This document shows positions 31,927 through 42,739 of a stretch of DNA of 64,000 bases, one piece after another (position 1 is the stretch's first letter; each line of letters begins with the position of its first letter). This DNA comes from Shinisaurus crocodilurus (taxonomy: Eukaryota > Chordata > Lepidosauria > Squamata > Shinisauridae): assembly GCA_021292165.1 (NCBI GenBank), contig CM037877.1, forward strand, positions 109,429,858 through 109,493,857, read 5' to 3'. The notes beneath the pieces were generated by a model. It searched no databases, was not told the DNA's origin, and saw nothing but the letters and a program-made list of their open reading frames with translations. Made by a program: the position numbers and the translations under genes.

Positions 31927-33450
31927 TAGCTCTGCTTAGGCTCGAACAGCTGCAGGGTCTCCATGGAGAGACAGACGCTGCTAAGCTGGGAGGGCCAGGC
32001 GAGGGTGTGTGTGTGTGTGCGCGCGCGCGCACACGCACATGCTCTACCTGCTGCCTCTGCTGCACGTCATTGCTGTGGGGAAGGGATTAGCTGGGTGAAA
32101 AGAAAAGGAGGTGGAGGCTGCACCCACTGGCCTGGACCGAGGGAGAGGTGAATGAGGGAATTTATCACATGATTCCTATCTTAATATTGCCAAAGATTTT
32201 CTTTCCTAACAGAGCTGATTCTGTTCCTCAGGTGAGATACAGTGTCAGAAGGAAATGCAAGAAACGTCCCCTTCTCTCTGAAGCTCCATGTTTGGGGGTG
32301 TGGGGTGGGTGGATGGGTAAGCTTCACCTGTTGAATCTGTGCCAATCCTGACAATTTTAAAACAAAAAGAAAGAGATTGCCCTGCAAGCACTGTCCCCTC
32401 CCCCCATGAAAAACACCAGATATCAACAATTAAGGAATTAAGTAGGTAAAAAAAATATTACAAAAGCCATTCATAAAATATAATAAAATATATAATATAA
32501 TAATGTAATAATTATAATATATAAGATATGATAATATAAGATAATTCTGGAAAAGTCATCGTAACACTGGTGCTGCTGCTACCTCTTCTAGCAAGGAGCA
32601 GCATTTCACAATTATCCCTCAATTACACAATACTTCTTCACACAATGCATAATCAATCTGCTGCCACAAGGTGTGATGGTCAGTGTTGTAGATTGCTTTA
32701 AAACATGGAGCTTCAGTGTTTAATACTGGATATATGTGCTCAAATGCAAGATATATGAATTGTGGGAAGGATAAATATTTATTAACCTCTAACCATGAAT
32801 TTTAAAGAAAGAATAAAGGTTGAAGTATTTTGTCCCAGAATACATTTACATTTAAGGCATACCTTTCTCCATAATAAAAAACCCCTGTTTGGAGCATATT
32901 CAATACCGGTGGCCCTCCTTTGACAACTTATTACTGAATATAGCTAAATCTAATAGTGTGATTCAATTGTACACTTACTTGGCAGTAAGCCCTATTGAAT
33001 TCCTTGGGACATACTTCTGAGTGATCATGCCTAGGATTGTGCTATAAGGCAGCAGTATTCTTGGCACTTCCTTGAGAGTAAAGCCCCATTGAAAGAAGTG
33101 GGAGTAGCTTTTGAATGAACATTTATAGCATCAGGCTGTAAATCTAGACTTTGCTTCTATCGGAACTCCAGGAATAGCCCTTGATGGTCAGAGACTTATA
33201 ATGGGCAGCTTCTCATGAGTTTATTCTGAAGACTGACACAATTTGTGCCCTTAAAAGGCTTGTGCTCTGAACTTGGCTGTCAAAAATTAACCTGCAGATT
33301 GCCTTATTCAATCCATAAGTCTAACAGGAAAAAGGAAAGACATCTTCATGCAAGCCAAGTCCCTACATACACTTAAGAAACCTGGGTTTGTATAGGAACT
33401 GGGCTTGCATCTTCTTGTAAGAGAAGGTGTTCATGCCTTCCTCTCTGTGC
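31927..33450. other. Intergenic sequence, nothing recognised
   Basis: A (GT)n(GC)n run at 32006-32030 and an AT-rich TAATATAA run at 32475-32545. CTTACTTGGCAGTAAGCCC at 32975-32993 is a fragment of the common AGTAAG fold-back repeat. No gene supported. Confidence 0.4.
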
Positions 33451-33885
33451 TAGGTTAAGACCATAAGACCATAAAAAGGCCTATCTGGTCCAGCATCCTG
33501 TTTCCCATAGTGAGCAACCAGATGCTCTGGAAAGCTCTCAAGCAGAACATGAGGGTAACAATACGCTCCCACTCATGTTCCCCAGCAACTGGTATTCAGA
33601 GGCATGGTGTCTCCAATCCTGGAGGTGCTATGTAGCCATCATGAGTAATCCATTGATAGCCTTATCAGTAATATAATGCCTTTAGAAGGGAAACTAGATA
33701 CTAACCTCCATGAATTTGTCTACTCCAAGTTGGCAGCCATCGCTACATCTTGTGACAGTGAATTTCACAGTTTAACGATGCATTATGCAAAGAAATACTT
33801 CATTTTGTTTGTCCCAAATGTGCCACCATTTAGCTTTAGTGGATAACCCCAGGTTCTACGTGAGAGGGAGAGAATACTGCAGTTT
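33451..33885 (-). mobile_element. CR1-like LINE fragment
   Basis: Contains AAGCAGAACATGAGGGTAAC, CAACTGGTATTCAGAGGCAT, CCTCCATGAATTTGTCTACT and ATACTTCATTTTGTTTGTCC in the order seen in a very common reptilian CR1-type 3' region; read on the - strand the last part corresponds to the end of ORF2. Decayed with small deletions. Confidence 0.65.
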
Positions 33886-33904
33886 TGTGTGTTTCCTGTA
33901 ATAA

Positions 33905-34015
33905 CGTTTGTACTTGACCATGCCCTTTGGTTGCCTGGCCATACCCTTGGCCATGCCCTCATGTTGCCTGGCCACACCCTCTTGATCACACCTTCACGTT
34001 GCTTAATCATACCTC
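33905..34015. repeat. Degenerate tandem repeat
   Basis: Four or five imperfect units of CCATGCCCT..GGTTGCCTGG type, about 25 bp each. Confidence 0.6.
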
Positions 34016-34549
34016 TTACAAATTCACGTGTGTGTCCCTATTTTCATCTGTGAAATGTTGGAGGGTATGTACTTTGTGGCTTGAACATGTATGTTTACAT
34101 TATACACGTGTTAATGAATGTGTGAACAGACCTGAGACACCTCCGCAGACATTGCATAATGTGGACAACCTAAAAGCAAGTACACAGCCAGGACACCAGT
34201 GGCCACATCACCACAAGAACACCCCCCCACACACACACACCAGCATCTTCCTACCCCCTAATGCCTTGCCTCCCTTTTGTCACAATTACCAAATTACCAC
34301 AAGACCAAAGCTCCTCTCCCAGTTATCGTCCTCAACATTATTATTTATCGTTGTGGTTTTTAAAAAATTATTATTATGGACACTGTTTGCTGTTCAGTGT
34401 GCAAAGAGCATGAGTAGATGTGAGCTGGGAAAACCCTGATTTCAAACTGTCTGAGCTCAGATACTAGAAGGGGAAAGCGGGAAAAACACATAGGAGGAAT
34501 AGACCAGGGGGGGCTATGGGATATGTTCTGAACCTGCAAGGGTACTTGT

Positions 34550-34914
34550 TAGGGTGGCCAGGTGTCTTTCTTTACAGAGGACAGTCCTCTATTTGACCCT
34601 CTATGGGAAGGGCTGTCCAGTTTAAGTCAGGTTTAAAGATGAAGGACCCCAAAAGGGGAGAGCAGCAGCGGAGGCCTCAAAGTTGCCCATCCACAGTAAG
34701 CACCTCGATGACAGCCCTGCCAAGCAGGCACACCACTCACCTGGTCACCGTCTTCCCCGCTATGGTTAAGGATGCAGTTTATTCCTATTTAAATGATAGT
34801 CATGGTTTCTAAATTTGCATCTATACATATACCTCAGCATATGCAATTTTTATGCAACCCTATGTCCTATTTTGCCCTCTTTTTTTTTTCTCAGCGTGTA
34901 ACTGGCCACCCCTA
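34550..34914. mobile_element. Non-autonomous hAT-like element, family D
   Basis: Ends TAGGGTGGCCAGGTGTC and ...TAACTGGCCACCCCTA, flanked by GTACTTGT (34542-34549) and GTACTTGG (34915-34922), 7 of 8. The interior includes TTTACAGAGGACAGTCCTCT, a 12-bp palindrome. No coding capacity. Confidence 0.85.
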
Positions 34915-35099
34915 GTACTTGGGTCGGGTGTGATGGGTCAGAAGCAGTGCAGTGTAGCTCTAAGCCAGCGAGAATTGGGGAAGGAGATATTTTCTCTCTT
35001 CCCTCTATGACTCAAGAGACTAGGGCTGCCAGCTTGCAACCCAGCATACTTTTAACAACTTCTCCCCCATCGCTGTATCGGGTGATTAGGATCAGCGTC

Positions 35100-35476
35100 A
35101 AAGCGAGGCATGGTTGGACACCTGCCAAGGGCCCCACACCCCAGCAGGGAGGGGCCCACTGACAAGAGCCCCCTGGAGGTGCTCCTTCTCTTCCCCATCA
35201 CAGCCTGCTTGTTCACCTGTCTCTTGCTCAGGCGCAGGCAACGGTAGTGGTGGGGAGGAGGAGGAGGAGGAGGAGGAGGAGGAGGAGATGCCACTGAGTC
35301 CTTTCTCACTGGCTCCCTGCCTGCCAAGCAAGCAAATGGTAGCAATGATGAGAAAGAGGAGGAGGAGCAATAGGAGCTGGCCACAAGGTGGTAAGAAAAT
35401 AGATTCACGGAGGGAGTTGGCTCATTAAGGGTATGTTGCCCAAGGGCCCTCCAAAACCTGGAGCCGGCACTGCAGG
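35100..35476 (-). mobile_element. hAT-like element fragment with (GGA)n
   Basis: On the - strand it begins CAGTGCCGGCTCCAGGTTTT at about 35474, a known style of hAT terminus. (GGA)n at 35254-35288 lies inside. The other end was not found, so this is a one-ended fragment. Confidence 0.45.
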
Positions 35477-36128
35477 GGATGAGGCAGCTGGGGCTTCTTC
35501 TACCACTTGTTCATCCCCAATTCTTGTAATTCACCACCCTCCTATCTTCTCTAATGAACAGGACTCCAGGTGTGCAAGGGAAGACAACAAGGAGATGGTG
35601 TGACTGCTTGGTCTCTCAGTAAGTCAAAAGTCAGAGCAGACACCCTGTCACACCCCAAGTGGTCATGTCCCATGGGCATTTGTGGGGTCATGAGAGAGCC
35701 AGGCCCCATTCTTCACTCTTCAGGAAGACATGAGATATGAAGCACCTCAAGCATTCCTGGTAGATTCATGTCTGGAATATCTGCGACAATCTCAAAGGAA
35801 GGACATACCAGAGCTTGCCTAGGCAGATTGTTCTATTGGTGAGCAGATGCTACAGTTAGGAATGTTTTCTTCATACTTTATCTAATGATACCTTCCTGTA
35901 ATTTAAGCCCCATTACCTCATTTCTTGTCTGCCTGTGGATTGGGTGGAACAATACACAGTCTTCAACATTTCACAGACAAAAACAAGGCATCACTGTGTA
36001 CTTGCAATTTCACACCAAGGATTGCTATATGCAGTAGGAAGCTGTTTCCTACTGACAAAATGATAATTTGAGTTAACATTGCACTTTTCCTGAAGTCCAC
36101 GGCATCACCTTTTGATTGTATCTCTTAC
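35477..36128. other. Intergenic sequence, nothing recognised
   Basis: No supported gene or named repeat. Confidence 0.4.
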
Positions 36129-36268
36129 TAAGGGCACAATCCTATGTATGTTTAGAGAGAGAAAAATCCTACAACACCCAGCATGCCCCAGCCAGCATAG
36201 CTGGCTGGGGCATGCTTTGGAGTTGTAGGACTTTTTTCTGTCTAAACATGCATAGGATTGTGCCATAA
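36129..36268. repeat. Palindromic MITE (GGGTGCAATCCTATGCATG family), copy 2
   Basis: TAAGGGCACAATCCTATGTA and ACCCAGCATGCCCCAGCCAG on the left mirror CTGGCTGGGGCATGCTTTGG and AACATGCATAGGATTGTGCC on the right; centre at GCCAGCATAGCTGGC (36191-36205). Confidence 0.92.
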
Positions 36269-36411
36269 GTTTCTAAGTAAGGAAACTACTAAGTTAGTAC
36301 ATAGTAAGATATGTTGGCTTAGCCAGTACAGAGACTTAAGAACATGTGCAATGGACTCCTAAGCATGTTTGAAGTAAGTTTCATTTTGTTCAATGGAGCT
36401 TATGCCCTATC

Positions 36412-36668
36412 ATGCCCTATGGCTGCATTCCTAAGTCGTCATCTCTGTTGGTTAGGATCAAGTCAAGGATAGTGGATCCTCTATTTCCTTCCTCCACTTT
36501 CTGTAGGAGGAAGTTATCAACAACACAAGTCAGGAATTTATTGGAGGGGCCATGTTTGGCAAAATTTGTCTCCCAAGAGATATCGGGGAAATTTGAAGTC
36601 CCCCATTACTACTACATCATGCCTCCTTGAAACATTGGCTATTTGCTTTTCAAAAGTTTCATCCTCGT
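36412..36668 (-). pseudogene. CR1 ORF2 endonuclease fragment
   Basis: On the - strand the frame gives [10 protein letters not shown], then after a one-base shift [40 protein letters not shown] and [11 protein letters not shown]. This is the C-terminal half of the APE-type endonuclease of CR1 LINEs (GDFN...ILDLILTN). The GDFN asparagine reads as lysine. The frameshift and the missing flanks make it dead. Confidence 0.82.
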
Positions 36669-36783
36669 CTTCTCTTTGATTGGGTGGTCAGTAGTTTGCT
36701 GATGCAAATGCCAATCTAGACTGGTACCCGGATGAGGGATAGGGGGCTTTTCTCCTCTGTCCCCCACTGTAGTCCCAATCTAG

Positions 36784-37847
36784 CAGGGATGGGGACTCGG
36801 ACTCGGGGACTCGACTCGTGAGTCCGACTGAGTCCCCCCTCTGACTCGAGTCCCACTCGAGTCCCAATAATTTATGTGGGACACGAGACTCGACTCGGGA
36901 CTCGAGCCCAAGGACTCCTCTTCCTCCGCCTCCGCCGCCGCTCTCGCCTCTGCCGCCGCCGCCGCCGCCCTCACCTCCTCCTCCTCCTCCTCCTCCTCCG
37001 CCGCCGCCGCCCTCGTCGCCATCGCCGTAGCACACAGCACGCCGCGTCACGCCGCCAGCGCCGTCGCTCTGTTTTTGGCGGGGTTGCTGTAGTTCAAAAA
37101 CAGAGCGCCGTCGCTAGCGGCGTGACGCGACATGCCGCGTCACGCCGCCAGCGCCGTCGCTCTGTTTTTGGCGGGGTTGCTGTGGTTCAAAAACAGAGCG
37201 CCGTCGCTAGCGGCGTGACGCAGCATGCCGCGTCACGCCGCTAGCGACGGCGCTCTGTTTTTGAACTACAGCAACCCCGCCAAAAACAGAGCGACGGCGC
37301 TGGCGGCGTGACGCGGCGTGCTGTGTGCTACGGCGATGGCGACGAGGTCGGCGGCGGCGGCGGCGGAGGCGGCGGAGGAGGAGGAGGAGGTGAGGGCGGA
37401 GGCGGCGGCAGAGGCGGCAGAGGCGGCAGAGGCGAGAGCGGCGGCGGTGAGGTGAGGGCGGCGGAGGTGGAGGTGAGGGCGGCGGCGGCGAGGGCAGCGG
37501 CGGCGTTGGCGAGGTGAGGGCGGCGGCGTTGGCGAGGTGAGGGCGGCGGCGTTGGCGAGGTGAGGGCGGCGGCAGCGGTGAGGTGAGGGCGGCGGAGGTG
37601 GAGGTGAGGGCGGCAGCGGCAGCGACCCATGGAGGAAGCAGGAGGGTCTCCGCGGGAGGAAGGGCAGCTCTTCTTCCTCTCGCGGAGACCCTCCTGCTCC
37701 CTCCATGGGCCGCCGCTTTGGGCGGGACTCGGGACTCGACTCGAGTCACCATTTTGGACCTCGGACTCTAGACTCGACTCTAGACTCGGGTCCAAAGACT
37801 CGGGACTCGACTCGGGACTCGGGACCAAGGACTCTTCAACATCCCTG
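36784..37847. mobile_element. 1.06 kb hAT-like element with GAGTC/GACTC-rich ends
   Basis: CAGGGATGGGGACTCGGACT at the left and GACTCTTCAACATCCCTG at the right, with a perfect 8-bp target duplication CAATCTAG (36776-36783 and 37848-37855). Both ends carry dense GACTCGAGTC-type words for 100 bp or more. The middle is very CpG-rich with triplet runs (GCC, CTC, GGC) and a large palindrome centred near 37180. Long arginine-, alanine- or glycine-rich open frames here are composition artefacts. A relative lies in LPL intron 1 (49728-50262). Confidence 0.9.
37020..37340. repeat. CpG-rich palindrome with repeated 18-bp core
   Basis: GCTCTGTTTTTGGCGGGG at 37066-37083 and 37159-37176 and in reverse at 37275-37292. 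The flanks (CGCCGTAGCACACAGCACGC left, mirrored at right) form arms around a centre near 37180. Motifs CGTCGCTAGCGGCGTGACGC recur between cores. Confidence 0.9.
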
Positions 37848-38381
37848 CAATCTAGATCAGTACCCACCTACAAAATTGGGGGGCAGTCCCTTGTCTGTCT
37901 GTCTGTCTGTCTTCTCACATCCATATCCTGCTCTCTCTTTAAGGACTTTAAGACAAATGGTGGATTTCCATTTTATCCTCACAGCAACCTTGTGAAGTAG
38001 ATTAGGCTGAGCGCTCATGACTTGTCCAAGGCCATGGCCACCCAGTAAAGCTTCATGGCATGTCCAACACTCTCTTCTTGTGTCTGGATCTGCATATTAG
38101 ATTCCAGAATGGGGGAAGTGTACATATTCCTTGGATACATGAGGGTAAACATTCAGATCCCTAGAGCAAGGAAGCTGCTTAAATCATTTACCAACTAGTT
38201 TATCCACAAATCCAGCTACACAATGCATACCATATTACTTGAGGATGTTGCTCAGTCCTGGTGCTGTGAATCTTCCAGTATTTCTAAGAAGTTTCTTCTA
38301 GCTGCAGATAATTGTAATCAGATTGAGAAGAGTCCTATGCCATGAGCTAAATATGCTCAATCCAATGTTAGCTGGCTTTAA
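37848..38381. other. Intergenic sequence with reversed Sauria-like fragment
   Basis: 37963-38050 (TTTTATCCTCACAGCAACCT, AGATTAGGCTGAGCG, CACCCAGTAAAGCTTCATGG) is a reversed Sauria/MIR-like SINE body. (TGTC)n at 37890-37910. Rest unassigned. Confidence 0.5.
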
Positions 38382-38546
38382 GCCTGTGGCTCACGCTGGC
38401 TCAGCTTGTCTGAGCATGGAAAGCTAAGCAGGGTCAGGCCTGGTTATTACTTGGATGGGAGACCCCTCCTCTAGTTTCCTGTATTGAGCAGGGGGTTGGA
38501 CTCGATGGCCTTGTAGGCCCCTTCCAACTCTGTGATCTATGAAATC

Positions 38547-38547
<1 letters not shown>
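38382..38547 (+). mobile_element. 5S-headed SINE with CR1-like tail, copy 5
   Basis: GCCTGTGGCTCACGCTGGCT head; A-box region AAGCTAAGCAGGGTCA (38421-38436); C-box region TTACTTGGATGGGAGACC (38447-38464), so the 5S internal pol III promoter is retained. The tail TTCCTGTATTGAGCAGGGGG and GGACTCGATGGCCTTGTAGG differs from the CR1 tail at 1424-1476 by one base in 53. Confidence 0.94.

Positions 38548-38592
<45 letters not shown>
38548..38592. repeat. (AAT)n microsatellite
   Basis: About fourteen units at the 3' end of the L2 LINE (reads (ATT)n on the LINE strand). Confidence 0.95.
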
Positions 38593-38732
38593 CGTTTATT
38601 TATAACGCCCCTTATACCAAAGGGCGGGACAAATAACATATACAGTAAACATAACAATACAATAAAATAACCAACACCAACCACTTACTATGCAGTATCA
38701 AATCCCAGCAACCACCACATTAGCCCAACCAC

Positions 38733-39290
38733 TCATTCTGGCTGACTAAAAAGATAAGTCTTTAATCCCGTTCGAAAGCGGGAAAGATCCTCCTCCAATC
38801 GGAGGTCCATGGGAAGCCTGTTCCACAAAAGTGGAACCAGATCCTGAAAGGTTCGCAGCCTTGACAAGGCAGAGCGTGTCGGTGGGACCACTAATAATCC
38901 CTGGCCCACTGATCTTAAATTCCTACCAGGAACATACCAGGAAAGCCTAGATGATAAGTAATGAGGGACATTAGAGTGCAAAGCCTTGAAGGCAAGAACC
39001 AATAATTTAAATTGGGCCCTAGTCCGAATGGGTAGCCAATGAAGATTCCTACGGGCCATAGTAATATGGGAGTATCGGGGCAAGTTCAGAACAACACGAA
39101 CAGCGCTGTTCTGAACCAGAACCAGTAGAAGAAGCACAGAAGAGGGCAAGCCAGCTATTAAGCTATTACAATAGTCCAAGCGGGATACCACCAAAGCCTG
39201 AACAAGCAGGTGGGCTGTTTCAGGAGACAAAAACTTGCGAATCCTGCGAATGTTCAAAAGGTGAAAATTACATGCCTTAGCAGTCCTATT
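38733..39290 (-). pseudogene. L2 ORF2, C-terminal part (after frameshift)
   Basis: Continues the reverse transcriptase protein in another frame. At 39250-39296 the shifted frame reads RNRTAKACNFHLLNIRRIRK, joining the two halves. Recognisable motifs: SRLDYCNSLIAGLP, LVLVQNSAVRV, HITMARRNLHWLPIRTR, FKLLVLAFKALH and the terminal LWNRLPMDLR followed by FLFSQPE-like SQPE and a stop. This domain is characteristic of L2-type LINEs. One small indel near 39290 separates it from the reverse transcriptase. Confidence 0.85.
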
Positions 39291-40534
39291 ACGGTAATAA
39301 AAGGACGCAAGGACAAACGATCATCCAGCAAAACACCAAGGCTCTTGGCAGCTGAAACCGGGGCCACCACTGAGCCCTGGATATGCAAAGAAGGACATAA
39401 TAAGGGAGCTGACACACGATCAGGTTGAAATACCAGAATTTCAGTCTTATCCATGTTCAATTTCAGATGATGTGCGGTCATCCATGAGGAAACGCCTGAC
39501 AGGCATTCCGTCATGGACTGCCACACTGCAGTATCAATGGATGCAAAGCTTCGATATATCTGTGTATCATCTGCATAGGTGTGATACTGAAAACCCCGAT
39601 CACAAACCAAACGTCCAAGAGGACAAGTATACAATGAAAAAAGAAGAGGACCCAAGACTGAACCCTGTGGAACTCCCACTAATAACGGGAAAACATCTGA
39701 AACTGAACCCTGAAACAAAACAGAACAAGAGTGATTAGAAAGGAAGGAACCAAACCAAGATAAAGCATTGCCCTTGATTCCCAGTGATGCCAACCTTGAA
39801 AGCAGAATATGGTGGTCGAATGTGTCAAAAGCTGCCGTAAGATCCAGCAGAATCAACACAGATGTTTGACGCTGAGCTTTCACCACTAAGATATCATTCA
39901 TCACATAAGTTAAGGCTGTTTCTGTGGAGTGGCCTGAACGAAACCCTGATTGAAAAGAATCTAGGAGATTAAATCTAATTAAATAAGTCATCAATTGGGA
40001 GAGAACTACTCTTTCTAAAATCTTAGAAAGAAAAGGAAGAAGTGAAATAGGGCGGTAATTAACACAAGCTGAAGGGTCTAAATTAGGCTTTTTTAACAAG
40101 GGGCGTACAGAAGCATGCTTGAAACATTCTGGAAAAATACCCAGTGAAAGTAAAGAATTCACCAGATAAGTTATATGAGGCAAAAACAAAGGTAAAAGCG
40201 TCAAATAAAGAAAGGATGGGAAAGGGTCAGCAGGACACGAGGTAGGAGGAGAAGAGGAAATAAACTGTGCCACAGTTGACTCAGTAACTGGAACAAAGTC
40301 AAACCCAGTCTGAAGAGACGGGTCTGCAAACTGAGCTGAAGGCTGTGGCAAACCTGCTGACAAAAATGGTGGTGAAGACCCATCCAGCGAAAATGAATTT
40401 ACAATTGTAGACACTTTCTGAACAAAAAAGGAAGCCAAGTCGCTTGCTGTAAGATCACAAATTGCGTGATTCTCATCACAACCAGCCGATGGATTCAATA
40501 AGGTATTAAATGTAGCAAATAGCTGACATGGCAT
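39254..40534 (-). pseudogene. L2 ORF2 reverse transcriptase
   Basis: A 426-residue open frame; the ATG at 40534 is internal to the original protein. Reverse transcriptase motifs in order: NYRPISLLPFLSKILERVV (~159), FQSGFRSGHSTETAL (~194), LLDLTAAFDTFDHHIL (~229), GVPQGSVLGPLLFSLY (~287) and the catalytic YADDTQIY (~320). All catalytic aspartates are intact. The frame ends by a frameshift near 39254-39296 rather than at the true C-terminus. On the 5' side it continues without a stop into 42059 and beyond once the hAT insertion is left out. The upstream endonuclease is missing, so the copy cannot move on its own. Confidence 0.9.
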
Positions 40535-40538
40535 AGAG

Positions 40539-42050
40539 CAGTGATGGCGAACCTATGGCACGCGTGCCACAGGTGGCACGTGTGGACCACTCTGCTGACA
40601 CGCGAGCCATAGGTCACCAGGAGAGTCACCGCCTGGCGCCAACACTCCCCAGCGGCGGCGTGAGGCAGCGTCATGCTGCGCGCCAGGGCTCAGGCCGTGA
40701 TGCGGCGGGCGGGGCTGACGGGCCTACCTACTGCCTCCGCGCCGGCCGCACTGGACCCGCTGCCGCCCGTCGCGTCATGTCCTGCGTGCCGGATCCGCCG
40801 CCCGTCGCATCATGTCCTGCGCGCTGGATCCCCGCGCTCTGTTTTTGGCGGGGGGGGAACCAGGGCAACAGGGCTGTTTAAGCCCTGTTGTCCTGGTTCC
40901 CCCCCGCCAAAAACAGAGCGCGGGGATCCAGCGCGCAGGACATAACGCAACGGGCGGCGACGGCGGGTCCAGAGGCGGAGGCGGCGGCTTCAGCAGCGCG
41001 GAGAACGCTCCGCGCCGCTCCGAAGAGTGACGGGCAGCGGTGGGAGCAGCAGCAGCAGCTTGAGCGGCGCAGAGAATGCTCCGTGCTGCTCAGAAGAGCG
41101 ATGGGTGGCGGCAGCAGCTTGAGCGGCGCGGAGAACGCTCCGCGCCGCTCAGAAGAGTGAGATCGGGCCGCCGCAGGAACAATCGGAGGAGAACATCGAG
41201 CCCAGGTAAGGCTCGTATTACATCCCTGCCGCGCGCGCGTTCCCATCAAGCCACCTCATTCTTGCCCCCCAGCTGCTTCATTCCCTCCTAGCCCGCACCT
41301 TCTCCTTTCCCCACATTCTCCCTGGCTTCATCACAATCTCCCCCCTCTTTCCCCCAAACACTTGAAGTCTTCTCCTTTCCCCTCCAGATTCCTTCCCTTC
41401 CTCCCCTGTTTATTTACATTTATTTATACATGAATTATAAACCACTAATCATTTTTAGCATAAATAAGAACTATAAACTTTCTACAGCCTGAAAAATTGC
41501 ATGCCCAATGCAAACTTTTACCTAATGCAGTGTTTGTAGTCCCAAGAATAAAGGTTGTTTAAAATGTGTTAAGCACGTTTAGTTTTCTTGTTTATCTTGC
41601 TCATCCTAGTACAGGTTGACTTTTACTTTTACTAATCCGACACCTGTAGAAGCAGGGAAAGGACCCAGAGTAAAGCTTGCCCCATACAATTTCAGTCTGG
41701 CATATAATCATATTACAAGTTGAGAATCCCTTATCCAAAAATACATGCACCTAATTATTTAAAAAGTGTATCTAAATTACCTTCAGGCTATGTGTACAAT
41801 GTAGTACTATTTAAAAAAATTGAGTTGATTTTTTTTCAATAAAAAACTGTTTGTATCATTGAAAGCCCTGTTATTGTGTTTTTCTTTTAAGACAAAAGAT
41901 GTTAATTAGTTCAGACAACTGTATGAGTTGTTTTTACTAAACTAAACCCCCAGTATAAAGGTTTAATTGCAGTGTTGGCACTTTGAAATAAATAAGTAGG
42001 TTTTGTGTTGCAGTTTGGGCACTCGGGCTCAAAGAGGTTTGCCATCACTG
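40539..42050. mobile_element. 1.5 kb hAT-like element inserted in the L2 LINE
   Basis: Left end CAGTGATGGCGAACCTATGG and right end ...GAGGTTTGCCATCACTG are inverted repeats; perfect 8-bp target duplication GCATAGAG (40531-40538 and 42051-42058). The left 650 bp is CpG-rich with a 128-bp near-perfect palindrome (40814-40941) and repeated GAACGCTCCGCGCCGCTC blocks (40983-41160). The right part is AT-rich. No transposase frame was recognised. Confidence 0.92.
40814..40941. repeat. CpG-rich palindrome sharing an 18-bp core with 37020-37340
   Basis: GTCCTGCGCGCTGGATCCCC and GCTCTGTTTTTGGCGGGG (40836-40853) are mirrored by the reverse core at 40902-40919 and GGGGATCCAGCGCGCAGGAC at 40922-40941. 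Centre at about GGGCTGTTTAAGCCC. Confidence 0.93.
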
Positions 42051-42058
42051 GCATAGAG

Positions 42059-42190
42059 GCTTGGGACTGAATCTTCCTTTGCAGATAACCCTCCTGGGTA
42101 AAGCAATTCGGCTTAACACTAAACAGTATTAATTCCTCAACCTTAACTCTCCCACTGAGATCAAGAAAGCCTCAAATTGCCAACTTTGGC
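42059..42190 (-). pseudogene. L2 ORF2, upstream piece beyond the hAT insertion
   Basis: On the - strand, joined to the reverse transcriptase frame through one copy of the target duplication, it reads GRVKVEELILFSVKPNCFTQ, then EGYLQRKIQSQAS before MPCQLFATFN, with no stop until a TGA near 42177. So the LINE was present first and was then split by the hAT element. Nothing L2-like is recognisable much further upstream. Confidence 0.78.
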
Positions 42191-42739
42191 TGGATCATAC
42201 CCACAGGGAATTAATGTATAGTTATGTGGGATCTATGGGCAAAGTTGGTATCCCCCTTCAACCTACTTAATTTCCCTTCTGAATAAACATACAAAAATAA
42301 CGCCTGCTTAAATGGGCCATAATCCCACCACAATTAAGCATTCAGACTCCACTGGTCTCAGAGGGAAAGAGTTATGGCTGAGAGAAACCAATGTTTAGCA
42401 TCAATGCTTTGCAACAGCAGTGGGAAGATCAGGCTGGCTGCAGACATTGACCAGAGGGCCAAGAGCAGACAAGAGCCTGCTTACCCCTCCCTTCCAGAGA
42501 GAACTCTGCTGCAATGGTCAGTTGCCCTTTGCAAAGGGAAGGAGAATCTGATGTCAGGCATCCACCACTGTCCTCCAAGCCAGAAAAGGGAAATTGGAAA
42601 TTTTGAGTGTATTCTCTCCTCCCTTTTAATATATTTTTAAAATTGTATGATAGATCACTAAGAGCTTTTGGGATGAAATTGCAAACAGATCAAATGAATG
42701 TGTTTATTTAGTACTTAAGAGTATCCACAGAGCGTCATA
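42191..42739. other. Intergenic sequence, nothing recognised
   Basis: No supported gene or named repeat. Confidence 0.4.

Larger units (their letters stand above)
38593..40538 (-). mobile_element. L2-clade LINE, 3' part
   Basis: 5'-truncated non-LTR retrotransposon on the - strand: reverse transcriptase and C-terminal domain (38733-40538) and a short 3' UTR ending at the (AAT)n run. It is interrupted at 40538 by a 1.5 kb hAT element and resumes at 42059. The YADD catalytic box, the HSTETAL/DLTAAFDT motifs and the C-terminal LDYCNSLIAGLP and HWLPI motifs place it in the L2 clade rather than CR1, whose corresponding motifs read differently. Confidence 0.88.

Noticed and set aside
36876..37867. 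Several overlapping open frames of 90-181 residues on both strands rich in Arg, Ala, Gly or Pro
   Set aside because: They arise from GCC/GGC/CTC triplet runs and inverted repeats inside a hAT-like element bounded by an 8-bp target duplication; all frames are open because of composition.
38382..38464. Possible 5S rRNA gene
   Set aside because: Only the first two thirds of 5S is present, diverged and fused to a CR1-like tail; five similar copies show it is a SINE.
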